DNA of 64,000 bases, taken from NCBI GenBank assembly GCA_034190875.2, contig CM067356.1, forward strand, positions 49,337,193-49,401,192, given 5' to 3'. The notes under the pieces are model-generated. The model was not told the origin of the DNA. It worked only from the letters and a program-made list of their open reading frames with translations, and did no database searches. A program made the position numbers and the translations under genes. Positions 11,698-22,974 of this stretch are shown here, piece after piece (within the stretch, counting starts at the first letter, position 1; each line of letters starts with the position of its first letter). The DNA is from Urechis unicinctus (lineage: Eukaryota > Annelida > Polychaeta > Xenopneusta > Urechidae).

Positions 11698-14600
11698 ATG
11701 GCATCGAAGAAACTTCTGGTCGCTCTCGGATTGTTTGCATTTTTGCAAAATGTATATTGCGAAGTTATCCAAGGATCAGTTTCTCTAAATGCTGGTGTAT
11801 TTGAAAAGGTAACTGTATATTTTTGACGATTGTTTTGTTACACTTTCATTGCAATTCCCAATTGAACGAAGCCGGTTACCGCATCAAGCTGCCGAGACGT
11901 CTTCGTCCACGGACACTGTCGCCGTGTCGGGGGTAGGTCGGGGGTTCTATCATAGAAAAGATAGGCACCGTAGGGTAAAAAATCGTGACCATTTTATGAC
12001 AGAGCCGAAATGTCAAATGGACCCATTGACACACTTAAACGTGGGATATTCCGAATGTAGCGGTGAGCGGTTGTTTCGTACCCAGGTGTTTCGTATACAG
12101 GTCGTTTCGTACACAGATGGTTGTTTCGTACACGCAACCGGGAGTCGTTTCATACACTGAATATGAGGTGTCTAGGTTATGCTAGCCCGGCTAACAGACC
12201 TAACTACTACCTGTTAGGTCTGGCATTTGGCCTATTCAAAATGTGGTTGACAACCAAAGATTGATCTCACTGCCTTTCATAGTTAAACAAATACAAAGAT
12301 GAACCATATCTGGTTATTCTTAAACATCTTACAGTGCTCACTAAAAAATCCAGATCGTCATCAATCTTCAATATATGCACTAATAAATCCAAAACATATT
12401 GTTATGACGAAATTGCTTCGTTTTCACATAGACTTGAGCAGACGCATTTGTGGACGATATTCCTCTTCGAATTTGTTTTCCACGGATATTTACAAGTGCT
12501 CTGTATTACAGCTTTCCTACAACTTCAGCGAACAAGGTAATCAACAATTGAATCGAACAAAATGACTTCCGTATGGCTATTTCAAATGAATAAAAAGTAG
12601 GTTGAAGAAATATTTTCATGATTGACCAGTCCACCACATTTGGCTTGGCATGAGGTAGGTCTCTACTGCAGACATAGAGGCCTACTGCAGGGATATAACT
12701 TAACTTTTCTAGACCACTAGCCAGCTGGGCTCGTAGCTTTTAAAATCAACGAGCCCAGCATCAAACCAACGAGCCCAACATTTTGAGTACACATTTTATT
12801 ACACATTCCTACAATAAACACTATATTAACATAATGAATACTGTAACAGATAATATATTCATTAACTTCAGTAACAGTTACCACATTCCTTAAAGATGCA
12901 CTCTTACTCCCAAATAAGATTTACAACAATTAAAACAATTGTTTTAAGTTACCAAATATCTATTGATTTTGAATAAGAGTGTCACTTTAAAAATGTAGAC
13001 CTAATCTCTTTCTTCAGTCAAACTGAATAGTTTTTTAAACACTGAAGTAGCATCCTCATCATCTGAGTAAAAGTCACTGTCACTATCCTGACATGCACCA
13101 TCGTCTGGGGATGCTGTGATGATATCTGAATCATCCACCTTCTCTACGTCCTGCTCTACTGCTGGCTCTACTGCTGGCACATATATATTGGAAACACTGA
13201 CATGACCTATGTCTTTCGCATTGGGCCTCCGGCTTCTTTGTCCGTTAGAATTCCAGAAGTGAACTGCAGGCGAAGGGTCAAAGTTTTTGATGGAGGGTGA
13301 CTCCATCTTAATCTCGAGTAGGTCATTCAGGACGGATTTTGATAGCTTGGATCTAAGCCTCGTCTTGATCAGTTTAAGCTGAGAGAAGCCTCTCTCAGCC
13401 TCAGCACTAGATGGAGCCATACTGAGGATAAGGTCCATCAGTGATAGGATGATTTTATATGATCATGAACATTTGAATATCATCTTGTCATCTACCGAAC
13501 AATGAAAATGATATGAGTAGCGAATACGAATTGATTTAGAGAATTTGAAATGGACTGATTCTTGAAAAGCCTACAATTCTCGCGAAGAATTTGATATTAT
13601 TGCTCCACAAACACATTTTTTATGGTTCAAGCGGAGCAAAGTGCGAAAAGTAAGGCAATATTATTGAAATTCAATACGTTATCTCTCGTTTGAAGTATCA
13701 TTCGTCCATGTATCTTAAATATAAATGCCAGTTAGAGCAAGTTGAAAAATAATTGAATTAACATTGAGTCACAAGCGCGTCTGCCTGCGGCGAGGTTCAG
13801 CTGACACCCCTACCAACAAAAGTCATTATTCACCCAGTTTGATTGAAAACATTGGAAATCGGCATATCACAGAACGCATGTATTCACCGGTGCTACGGCC
13901 TCTTAGCCTGCAATGCATTTTGGGAGCCATGAAAAACCTGGATGACCGATAAGCTCCATAGCCCTACAGGACGTCTAAGTAGACGTCGTACGATGTTCGA
14001 TCCCCATGCAGAGCACAAATTCACCATTCAAATCAGATACCTTGAACGAGTTATTTGGTTTCATAGCATTTTTCGATGGAAATGAACAATTGCGCCTTTA
14101 ATCATAAGTAGATGTATTCATCTGACATGGACTACCACTGCAGTCGTGGTGGCATCATCGATGAGCACGTTGATATGTTTATCTTTAAAACGAGGCGGAA
14201 GAAGCTGCATTTGGATTTTTAGGAAATCTATATTAAATGGCATTTCCTAAAGAACTGCATAGATCAGTGTGACCTATTTGTTCTCAGGCTCTTGATATAT
14301 GTTGTTTTCTAGAATCTAAATCCCACGGTCAAAACACATTGCCCATTTACGCAGAAAATTGAAGATTCAGAACTCTATATAAAAATTTCACCATTCGACT
14401 GGGGCTAAATGTTACTATCAACCCTGCGCAGATGTTTCATTTTAATATAATGTTCTGGGTCGTCACTGGCCGCGATCACTGGCAAATTTGCAGTGTTAGT
14501 TTTCGAATGCACTGCTGGATTTAGCATCTGGAACACAACATATATCAAGATCCTGTGCACCTCGCAAAAAGCTAACCCCTGATGGATTCTTTACAGTTCT

Positions 14601-16855
14601 TGACGAAATTCCATTTTGGTTGATATAAAGTCACATGGTGTAAGTTAGCTCTCTGTTTGCTAGGTGCTCATGGAGTGGGTTTATCCAATGCCTTGGATGT
14701 AGTCGTCGTTGGACGTCGCATTATAGAAGTCCTGTAGGGCTACTTATCTATGTATCTAAATGAAATAGATGACCTTGTTTGACCATTTAGTCATCAGGAA
14801 TACATTGTGGCTATGATTCCTATTCATCCGAATTCTAAATAAGCAATAGCTACCAAATGAGTTCACAGAACAATAAGCATGGGGAAATCAGTACTACTGT
14901 GTGGTGGAATGGCTGGGGTAAGCAGGTTGTTTTCAAGAACAACCATTTTAAGCTGAGCAAGAACTGAACGGAAGTGCTTAGTGCAGGCAACTATGGAGCA
15001 CTGACAGCTTGTTTGGTTGGTGTCGTCTGTGCCTTCATCAGATTTAGCACATGCCTGAATTTTAACTTCCAGGCTGAAACAAGCTCCTAATTTAAAAACA
15101 TTTTGAATTCTAGGGTTGTGTTTAATCATTGGTTTACCTCTGATATTAGATTTAACGTCAGATCACATTCGTTCAACAGTAAACTGTCTATCATATCACA
15201 CTGCCAATTAGTCAGAAAAGTTGTGAAAAGAGGAACCTCTATCTTCAGAAATGTTGGTTTTCTAAACTTTATCATGTTGCCTTGCTATGTGTGAATTATT
15301 GATTCCGCTTGATATAGTTGCCTTACATATTCACATCTTGTGTCAAGCAGCACTTTTTATAATTGGATGTTTGAATTTGTGTTACAGATTCTGCCCAAAT
15401 TTAAAGCTACTCTTGTGAAGTTTGATGAGATGTATCCTTATGGAGAAAAGCATGATGAATACAAAAAAGTAGCTAAGGATGCCACCTCCCAACCTGAACT
15501 GATGGTCGCTGAAGTCAACGTTGCAGGTCAGCCAATATAAATGCTGGTTTATTTGCAGAAATTTCTTACCTGGCTTTTTCTCTGTGGCTTTTTCACTGTT
15601 TTTCTTAACATTGCATATATATATGTATAATAATTTGGAATTGCTAGGGTGTGCATGCTAATGAAAATTTCGCATTCGTATTAAAATACATCATTCAATT
15701 TTGCTTTACTATATCAGTAATTGTCCAGATGTTCAGAAGCATTGTATGAGGTGGTGTCTGAGGAACTTCAGGTTGCAATGGGTTTGGACTTAAAATGGGG
15801 AATATGGGGGAAAAGGCCCTTTCATTGCTATCTTATATTTCAGACTGAAAATAATCATTAAACAGTCAACACCTACACCTTACATATATCACATCAGTAT
15901 AGATGAAACAGATTACGAGGACACCTTTGTATAGCATACACTTACGTATATTTGATGGTCCTTTTTATTTGTTTTGTCTGAGAGATTGTCCCGAGTGGCT
16001 ATGCAGTTAGTGGATACCTGCTTCTGAAGGATTCTCTTGACCCGTTCCTTTAGTAAATTGTAAAACACATACAATGGCTTGCCAACAATTAATTGTCATC
16101 ACATTTTTTGATGTTTTTGTTACCAGATTATGGCGACAAGGATAATTCTGATTTAGCAGAGAGGTTTGGTGTTGTTAAAGATGACTTTCCTGCCTATAAA
16201 TTATTTGTGGAAGGCAATCCTGAGCCCTTCTCATTTACTGGTGACCGTACAAAAGGCACTGAACTCAAGAAATTCATTGTTCAACATTCAGGTTTGTTGT
16301 CCTCCTTAATATATCTCTGTCTGTCATTATTTTCAGTTTTAAATAGATTGCATTGATGTACAAATTTGTCTCTTTACTCGTAGACTATCATTTTCAAAAT
16401 AGATTTTTGTAGGATAAAGAAACCTGGTATCATTACATGTGCTCATAGCATGAAGCCTCAATAATACTTACAGAGGGACGATTATGGTGGTGTGATAATT
16501 TCTGTGTTGTGTTGATGCAGGTCTGTGGTTAGGACTGCCAGCCTGTATTGAGGAATTCGATGCCTTAGTAAGAGAATTTTTCCAGTCCGATGATAAAAAT
16601 TCACTTCTTGAAAGAGCTCAAACCCTGGCAGCTTCTATCACAGAGGAAAATAAAAAAGGACGTGCGACTGTTTATGTAAAGACAATGGAAAAAATCATTG
16701 AGAAAGGGGAAAGTTTTGTGTCATCAGAGCTGACCCGGGTCGAGAAGCTCAGCGAGGGCAAGGTCAGTGACAAAAAGAAAGGTCAGCTGAAAGATCGAGC
16801 CAGTATTCTCACCTCATTCCATATATGGATGAAGCCTGCTCACCAGGAGCTCTGA
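11698..16855 (+). CDS. ERP29: ERp29-like endoplasmic reticulum protein, four exons
   Basis: Coding exons are 11698-11808, 15388-15526, 16127-16291 and 16521-16855, all with GT-AG introns, joining in phase to 249 aa. Residues 1-21 form a signal peptide ending VYC. Residues 36-138 form a thioredoxin-like domain (KFKATLVKFD, YPYGEKHDE, VAEVNVADYGDK, FPAYKLF, FTGD). As in vertebrate ERp29, there is no CXXC redox site. Exon 4 encodes the helical C-terminal domain, with GLWLGLPAC placing Cys147 where human ERp29 has its single conserved Cys. The protein ends HQEL, a KDEL-type ER-retention signal. Human ERp29 is 261 aa, so the length fits. The family acts as a non-redox ER chaperone or escort for secretory proteins. 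Intron 1 (3.6 kb) hosts an antisense hAT remnant and a TIR element. I chose the first ATG because the signal peptide starts there. Confidence 0.93.
13001..13438 (-). pseudogene. hAT-family transposase C-terminal (dimerisation) fragment
   Basis: A 145-codon minus-strand frame begins with SSAEAERGFSQLKLIKTR, followed by LRSKLSKSVLNDLLEIKM. This is the hAT C-terminal dimerisation signature seen in domesticated and active hAT proteins (ZNF862/KIAA1586-like). It then continues into an acidic Asp/Ser-rich tail. No BED finger or catalytic core is found nearby, so it is a 3' fragment. It lies in intron 1 of the ERp29 gene, antisense to it. The frame is open, but nothing upstream on this strand would supply the rest. 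Confidence 0.75.
13961..14740. mobile_element. 780-bp TIR element in ERp29 intron 1, TA target duplication
   Basis: The left end GCCCTACAGGACGTCTA at 13961 pairs with the right end, which on the opposite strand reads GCCCTACAGGACTTCTA (ending at 14740). TA flanks both ends (13959-13960, 14741-14742). The inside shares a GGCTCTTGATATATGTT block and an ACC(A/G)TTCGAC(T/C)GG block with the larger relatives at 51.1 and 61.5-62.9 kb. The termini recur at 47690 and 61481. No transposase is encoded. A TA duplication suggests a Tc1/mariner-like mobiliser, which is an inference. Confidence 0.75.
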
Positions 16856-17326
16856 TGTGTGAACTACAAAAAAATGTCATTCACACAAACTTGTCACATA
16901 AAATATGCTAAAATGTTTTGGTTTTTATTTTTTTTACATTTTTGTCATAAAATTACCCAACATTACCATATCATGAAAATCCATCATCATCACATCATCA
17001 TCATCAAATGCATATTGATGTCTTGGACATCCAGCAATCTTTGTCTTGATATATTTTCAAATGCTGCGTTGCATTCTTGTGCAGAAGTTAACAATCATTC
17101 TATTAAAATGGTATGATATAGTGTAAATACCATAAGTTCACTTATTGATACAATTTAATTGCCAGGTTGGTGCGTAAAGGAAGATCTTGATTGGTTAATG
17201 GGTGTAAATTTTAGGTATGCTGCTGTATGGATTGTTTATTTTGTGGTTTTATGATGCTTTGTGCAATTCTGTCACATTGGCTTATGATAAATTGATGATG
17301 GAGGATGGGAACAAACTTCTTAAGGG

Positions 17327-17332
17327 AATAAA
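17327..17332 (+). terminator. Candidate poly(A) signal of the ERp29 gene
   Basis: AATAAA occurs about 470 bases after the stop codon in AT-rich sequence. A 470-base 3' UTR is ordinary for such a gene. Other weaker signals could be used. Confidence 0.5.
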
Positions 17333-17547
17333 TATTTTAAAACGTATGGTTTCTGTTTTTTTTTGGTCCTTATCTTGAAATTGAGCATGTTTGATCATTG
17401 TCAGGAAGCGTGCACATTCAAAGAAACAACGGTTAATGCACAATGAGACTTGTATTTATGGATGTCAACTGTACTTGCGTTCCATGTTGTAGAATTTTCG
17501 CGTCTGATGAGGGACGTTATGATTACAACCTTACTTCGTCCAAGCGC

Positions 17548-18021
17548 TTATAACTTGGCCGAGTGCCGACAAACTATGTGAATAAGCCACCTGCTTGTCC
17601 TAACGTTTACTTTTAGGCCACATGAATACTTATGGTTGATTAGGTGGCTGAGTCGCCTCATCCATCTCCACCTTATGTTTTTGATCTTTGGCTTGCTCAC
17701 TAAAAAGACGGAGCAGCGATGATTTGAGAAGCAATCCTCTGACCAAACATTGAGCATAAAAGAGGGATATTGATCTATCCAGTGACTTGTCAGCAGATGT
17801 GGATACAGTAGCAGTAAAGTAGCAGATGTATCAATGTCACTTTTGGCCAAGTATACACCAGGGGAACACCGCACGATAAGATCAATGGTATCAGAGGTGT
17901 CGTACTTGACCATGGAGTGATGTTGTGCAATGTTGCTGTTAACTCCCATGCTGTCGTATAGGTAACGGAAGTTGTGAAGTAACCTAAATTCGCCGAATTT
18001 TTGTTTTATCCTAAAGGCCAA
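17548..18021 (-). pseudogene. DIRS-like reverse transcriptase fragment
   Basis: The minus-strand frame of 157 codons starts with RIKQKFGEFRLLHNFRYLYD and continues to GVYLAKSDIDTSATLLLLYP. This corresponds to the fingers and palm start of DIRS-type RTs (PKK.G.FRLIHNLS, AKTDI.SAFRL.PV). The alignment fades after about residue 95. No catalytic YxDD follows on this strand, so the fragment is truncated. It lies next to, but in the wrong order relative to, the recombinase fragments at 19.4-20.5 kb, so the two need not come from one element. Confidence 0.6.
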
Positions 18022-19335
18022 AGGAGAACTTTTAATATTGGGAAAAGGGTGTGGATTAAACTTGAAGATTTCTGTATTCTGTCACAATGGAGACATATAC
18101 CGCTCTTTAGATTTATGCAATTTCTTCCAATAAAAACATACTGTTACGATATGCTTTCTACATAGCCGACTAATTACTTGGGCTCCCCTGGTTGTTGGTA
18201 AGCGAACGCGCGGAATAAAATGATCACATTCTCTGCTCTTCTTTCCTCGATATATACTCACGATAAACATCAAAACACATACGTTGAACCTTCTTTTCCA
18301 GTGCTTTTGTGCAACGACAGTTGAAGCATAAGCACATTTAATGAATATTTTAAATTTTGTTAATCATAACAAAAAAGTGATAGACTTATAGGAGAGCTGT
18401 ATAATGGATATTTTAGACATTTACATGATTAAGCCATTATAGGACCTTTAGTAATCTCTTTCAGGTCAAATAAAGTCTGGTGAGACATTAGATTAATTAG
18501 GTGGTCAGTGACTTTGATGGACGGATAGAGAAAAGGTGATCAGCTCTTTCATATACAAATAAATGCAAACTGATAGGGAAGGCGTTAATTTCTTAAGTCA
18601 ACCACCGCAGAGCTTTAAGCCCATTTGCCACTTGCAAACTTTGTACTTCAGCAATAATGACATATGACAACGATTCCCTTGGGGCTTTATTCAGAGTAAA
18701 ATTATTCCTATCATGAAGATTTGATTATCCAAATCAATGATAGACCTCACTACCTCACTGAATTGCCTCTTCAGCATCTGTTGTTGTGAACTCTCCTCCC
18801 GCGTGAATCTGTTCGAATGACGTTGTTCTCGGTTAGGGCAGGAGTGAAATGAAGCGGCTCTTGAGTCTTGTTGGTACAAGCTTAATTTATTACCCAATCT
18901 CCGGTAAAGTAAAAATAAATGGATCAATGTACGTGTCAGTTATACAGTAAGATTCTACCAGAGTTGATATTGGACATAAATTCAAGGCCGAAGTTTATGT
19001 TGCAGATTTCATAGGGTGCACAATCGATTGCATTTTAATTAAACAAGTGCATTTATTAGAACAGCTTTCTGCATAAACCTGGATTAATTCATGTCCAATA
19101 ATTGTTTTGCAAGGCCCCACCTTAATCTATTATTTCATTTTTTTGTGAAGGAGTCGAGTAACAAACAGTGGTTGGGTTTAAACAATTTAATTTTATTGTA
19201 GACATAATATTGAAGTAGCAAGCTATGTAAAGATCAAGGTTCAAATAACGCGCATAACAACTGATGTTACATAACATAATATAATACAGTAGCAATCGCC
19301 GAGGACAGGTTCACTGCAATTATTGATTACAGATG
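18022..19335. other. No gene seen
   Basis: AT-rich sequence with short open frames on both strands. I recognise no repeat from other parts of the window and no family motif. Confidence 0.5.
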
Positions 19336-19516
19336 AGATACAGGCCATCCCAGCCTCTCGTCTAGGTGAAATCCGGTGTGTTGCAGATATGGCCCTCACA
19401 AGGACCACTCAGCACAACCACCAGGACCTCACGGCCAACAGGTTGCCCCTATTAGTCGCCTATTGCGACACGTAGGAGGATACAGTGGGCCTATTCTACC
19501 CCCAGACCTACAGGGG
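19336..19516 (+). repeat. SINE-like dispersed repeat, 3' half
   Basis: It contains the ordered blocks CATCCCAGCCTCTCGTCTAG, GAAATCCGG, GCCAACAGGTTGCCCC, TAGTCGCC, GACACGTAGGAGGATACAGT and CCTACAGGGG, as in the fuller copies at 1.9-2.4 and 42.7-43.2 kb. The 5' half is absent. It abuts the end of the tyrosine recombinase remnant. Confidence 0.65.
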
Positions 19517-20560
19517 ATGAACTGTGTGAAGGCAGAACTCTTCCATCTGCTGGTTGATTTGATGGCTGTTTCAGGGATGTTGTCAGATGCCAGCTGAGTA
19601 GCTCTACCGGTACGGAATGAATGTGTGTTGTTACGTGATCTGGGAAGTGATGCGAGATTAAAGACTTGGTTGAAGAAATGAGGCAAAAAGATGTCTAGTG
19701 CATGGTTTGGAAGATGGGTCCTGGGAATTTCCTCATAGATGTAGGTTTTTGCGCAAGGCAACAACTGGAAAATAAGGAGAGTTTTGTTATGGTTTTAAAA
19801 CTGTTTTGTCTGCTATGTTTGTAGGAGGTGAAGTGAATCTGGTAGCTGGGAGGATTTGTGGAGTGGTGGAGTAAAGTAAGAGTATGTGTTGTGTCATTAG
19901 AGTGGACAGCCTCTCCTGCTCTGAGGTAACCGTAGTAACATTGTGAGTAGGGAGCCTTAAGCATATGTCGTGTATAATTACAGGAGGTACAAATGGTATT
20001 GTATCAACCATTTGGTGAAGAACGGCATTGGTGATAGGATGGAGCTTGGAAGTGGGCAATGCGGGTTGGGAGTTTAGGATGCCATGCAAAAGTTTGTTTA
20101 TGTACAGATACGAGGTTATGTCAGGTATGTGTTTTAATTTGTATATGGAATATAATGAAGAGATATAGGTCCTGATGGTGGAATATTTCAGTCCCTGAAC
20201 ATGCAGATGGGCAACAAATATGGCAATGGTGTGAGAAGGCAGAGCAGGGTGTGGTGTACCTTATTACAGAAGGAAGTTGAGGTGTTCCAGTGATGTAAAT
20301 ATGATCGGCTTGTTGAAGGGCTCAGTGATTTGTGAAGGAGGCTGTCTATGGTAAACTGTAGTGTTTTGGTAAGAGATGTGATGGGATACGATAGGTATTG
20401 CCAGGGCTGCATCCCAATACCTTGTAAAGGGCTGGGCTGCACCTGCAGGCGAGAGATAACGTCACTTAACATATCATCTACATCAGGCATATACTGCATG
20501 ATGATGGGATGTTGAGATGATTGTTTGTTAATGAGTATGTGATTAACACAGATGTTGGAT
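19429..20560 (-). pseudogene. Tyrosine recombinase of a DIRS/Crypton-like element, frameshifted
   Basis: From high to low coordinates the minus strand reads an N-terminal SAM-like core-binding part (SLSPSTSRSYLHHWNTSTSF, 20188-20499). A middle part follows (YLYINKLLHGILNSQPALP, PITNAVLHQMVDTIPF, 19787-20150). Last is the catalytic C-terminus (THSFRTGRATQLASDNIPE, SRWKSSAFTQFI, 19429-19764). HxxR and the Trp of the RWKS segment are visible. The position expected for the nucleophilic Tyr reads Phe (TQFI), so this copy is probably catalytically dead as well as broken by several frame changes. The first catalytic Arg region is not clear. The known role of the family is insertion of circular DNA intermediates. 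The lower end overlaps the SINE-like repeat. Confidence 0.65.
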
Positions 20561-20759
20561 AGAGTTCAATAACTGTTATACTTGATCAGTTATGCGTATG
20601 AAATGGTTTGGGTCAGTAAGAGAGAGGAAACTTGCACCGGTGACATGAGTGTTTGTAGAGGCAGGGGGATCGCATCGCTGGTTAGCCGAATGGCAAGGAA
20701 ACCAGTACCCCGTGGGCTGAAGTGTTTGTGGTGTTGGGTTGAAAAGAACAACTGCCATG

Positions 20760-20990
20760 CCACAATGTGAGAAAGGGCAACTGCTGCGTCACAATAAAAG
20801 AAAGGGCAATTGCCGTGCCACAATGATAGAAAGGGCAACTGCCGTGCCACAATAATAGAAAGGGCAACTGTCGTGCCAAAATAATAGAAAGGGCAACTGT
20901 CGTGCCAAAATAATAGAAAGGGCAACTGCCTTGCCAAATAATAGAATGGCCAACTACCGTGCCACAATCAAGGAAAGGGCAACAGCAGTT
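20760..20990 (+). repeat. 29-bp minisatellite, about 8 copies
   Basis: The unit, roughly AATAATAGAAAGGGCAACTG followed by CCGTGCCAC, recurs with GAAAGGGCAA starting at 20771, 20800, 20829, 20858, 20887 and 20916. Two more imperfect units follow. The period is 29 with one 28. Its minus-strand frame yields a repetitive W/F/L/P protein that is not a real gene, since 29 is not a multiple of three. Confidence 0.9.
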
Positions 20991-21499
20991 GCATTCAAAT
21001 TGGACACAAGTGCGGATGCCAGTGAAATCTTAGAGTCAACGTTCCTGCAGATGGACTACACAGGGATGATAACGACAAGCCAGCTCTCAAGACATTTGGG
21101 GGTACAACCATCATGTCCATTGGCTAGGCAGCCATGGACACGCACTGCCCTTAGTCAAGCATCACACACAGGATGACGTTCTTCATCACACCCACGTCTG
21201 ACGAGCCCATCCTAGGGAGAAATGCACGTTAGATGTTCCGGCTAGTACAGTAAGTGCCCAGCCACTCGCAGCCGAAACTGTGTTTGACACATATCCAGAT
21301 GTGATCAAAGGCCTGGGGTATTATTAAAACCCCTTCACAATAGTCCTCGACCCAAGTGCGCCCCCTGTCATCCGACGCTTGCGGACAGGGCCATATGCAA
21401 AGCCAGACACGCTGAATGCCTCCTAAATGCTTCTCTTAGGACCCACTACTGATGGCTGCGGGCGCTGTTTACAATTAAAACCCCTAGCTTTATGAAGTA

Positions 21500-21745
21500 G
21501 TCAAGGGCGCCCCTGGTCATCATGTTACTAATCAGTCTAGGGAAGGATAGCGTCTTGAACTGGGACAGGGATGCTCCAATCACAAGCCGTGTCTGTCGGC
21601 CACTCTCGGGTACTTTTGCTGAGTCGTTGGCTCTCATTTGCAGTTCTCAATTTCCGAAGAAGTAGTCAAGGTCGACTAGATTTTTATGCTGCGGGTCGCT
21701 GTTTACATGTTACTAATCAGTCTAGGGAAGGATAGCGTCTTGAAC
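21500..21745 (+). repeat. Local direct duplication
   Basis: The block CATGTTACTAATCAGTCTAG plus GGAAGGATAGCGTCTTGAAC appears near 21523-21562 and again near 21705-21744. The GCTGCGGG(T/C)(C)GCTGTTTACA block also recurs (21455, 21690) and has a relative at 10558. It looks like two broken copies of one dispersed element. Confidence 0.65.
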
Positions 21746-21869
21746 TGGTTAGCATCCCAGATTTGGGATGCTTATTTCACAATGTCTGTCGCTCACTCTC
21801 GGGTACTTTTGAGTATTGTAGCTGCTGTCATTTGCTTCAGTTCTACAATTTCCAGAGAAAACAACGGAC

Positions 21870-22530
21870 GAGTGAGTTTTTTTCTTGTTGATTTATTCGA
21901 GTCTTATTACTATATTTTCTTTTAGATCTTATACGTATTTCTTTTGCTTATTGTTCTTGTAGATTTTTCTCTGGAACTCTCGGTCAGAATCTTGTTATTA
22001 CTTCACGTCTCCTTGAATTTCCGCGATTTCAGCTGCTTGTAGTTGTAGTTTAGGGGTTCCGGCACTAGCCAGAGAACCACACACACTGGCCTCCCATTGG
22101 AGTTGACTTCTTCCCCCTTCATAAAGGTCGAGTTTTGCTTATGGGGCGTGGGCTCGAAGGGGGTCAGAATCTTGGAAAAGATACTTCAGTCTCTTCGCTA
22201 GGTATTTCTCACTGAATTTCCGCGAGGCCAGAGGTTTTATGAAAGGGTTCGTGCTGACAATGGAAAAGAGGGGGAGCTTTCAAAAAGTCAAAGAGCTAGA
22301 TTAATATCATAAAGGTCCTCCCCAACATCCTCCCCAACCATAGTTAAGTTGAACTTCCACTGTTCAAAAGTTCAACCTGTGCAAGGCTGAAATTTGACAA
22401 GGGCGGCCGGGCCGAAAAGACACTTAAAGTTAAAGGAAATTTGGCATCTTAGCCCAATATTATTTGATTTTGAATTTAGAATGATTCCAGAGTAGCTTGG
22501 AATGTGCCAATATTATTTTAGCTTTGGTCT
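21870..22530 (-). repeat. LTR-like sequence related to the LTR at 30.6-31.1 kb, rearranged
   Basis: Blocks shared with 30590-31111 include TTGTTGATTTATTCGAGT, CTCTTCGCTAGGTATTTCTC, GAATTTCCGCGAGGCCAG, GGGGCGTGGGCTCGAAGG, GTGCTGACAATGGAAAAGAG and GAGCTAGATTAATATCAT. Their order is partly scrambled and one is doubled. The segment 22330-22530 matches the reverse complement of 42105-42320. It may be the 3' LTR of the minus-strand gypsy element that ends at 24729, but 2.4 kb of other sequence lies between, so it may instead be an unrelated solo copy. Confidence 0.5.
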
Positions 22531-22974
22531 ATGTATCATAAGGTCATATTATACATCTTAAGGATTATTGATGATGAGATTATAATAATTTTCAAATGTC
22601 GTTTCTCTAAATTTGTAATCTATATATAAATGAATTGTTTCAAAAGTACAATATGATTATTAATGGTAATATCTAAAATTTAACTCCCCAACCATATTAC
22701 ATTCCACAGTATTACTCTCGCACAAAATTTACCAGTGCATTTCGAAAAAAGACGATGAGCCTTAACATGACAATTTCGAATGGTTAAAGTGGTAAACTGA
22801 TTTAGCTATAGAGCCAATTTTGGAAGAACTGAATTAGAATGATTAATTTAGCTTGGAAATGTTCAATAAGAATTTTTAACTAATGTTCCATAACATAGAT
22901 GGATACATATTAAAATGGATTGATGAGTATGATGATGGATTATGAGATCTCTTCAAACTGCGTATTGGGTTCGC

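Noticed and set aside
13985..14005. B-box-like GTTCGATCCCC suggesting a tRNA or SINE head
   Set aside because: No A box or cloverleaf is found at the right spacing, and the site lies inside a TIR element.
20590..20967. 125-codon minus-strand frame with repeated CPFYY and LPFL motifs
   Set aside because: It is the 29-bp minisatellite read in changing frames; the period is not a multiple of three.
20682..20990. CRISPR-like array
   Set aside because: The units are contiguous without unique spacers and the sequence is eukaryotic; it is a minisatellite.
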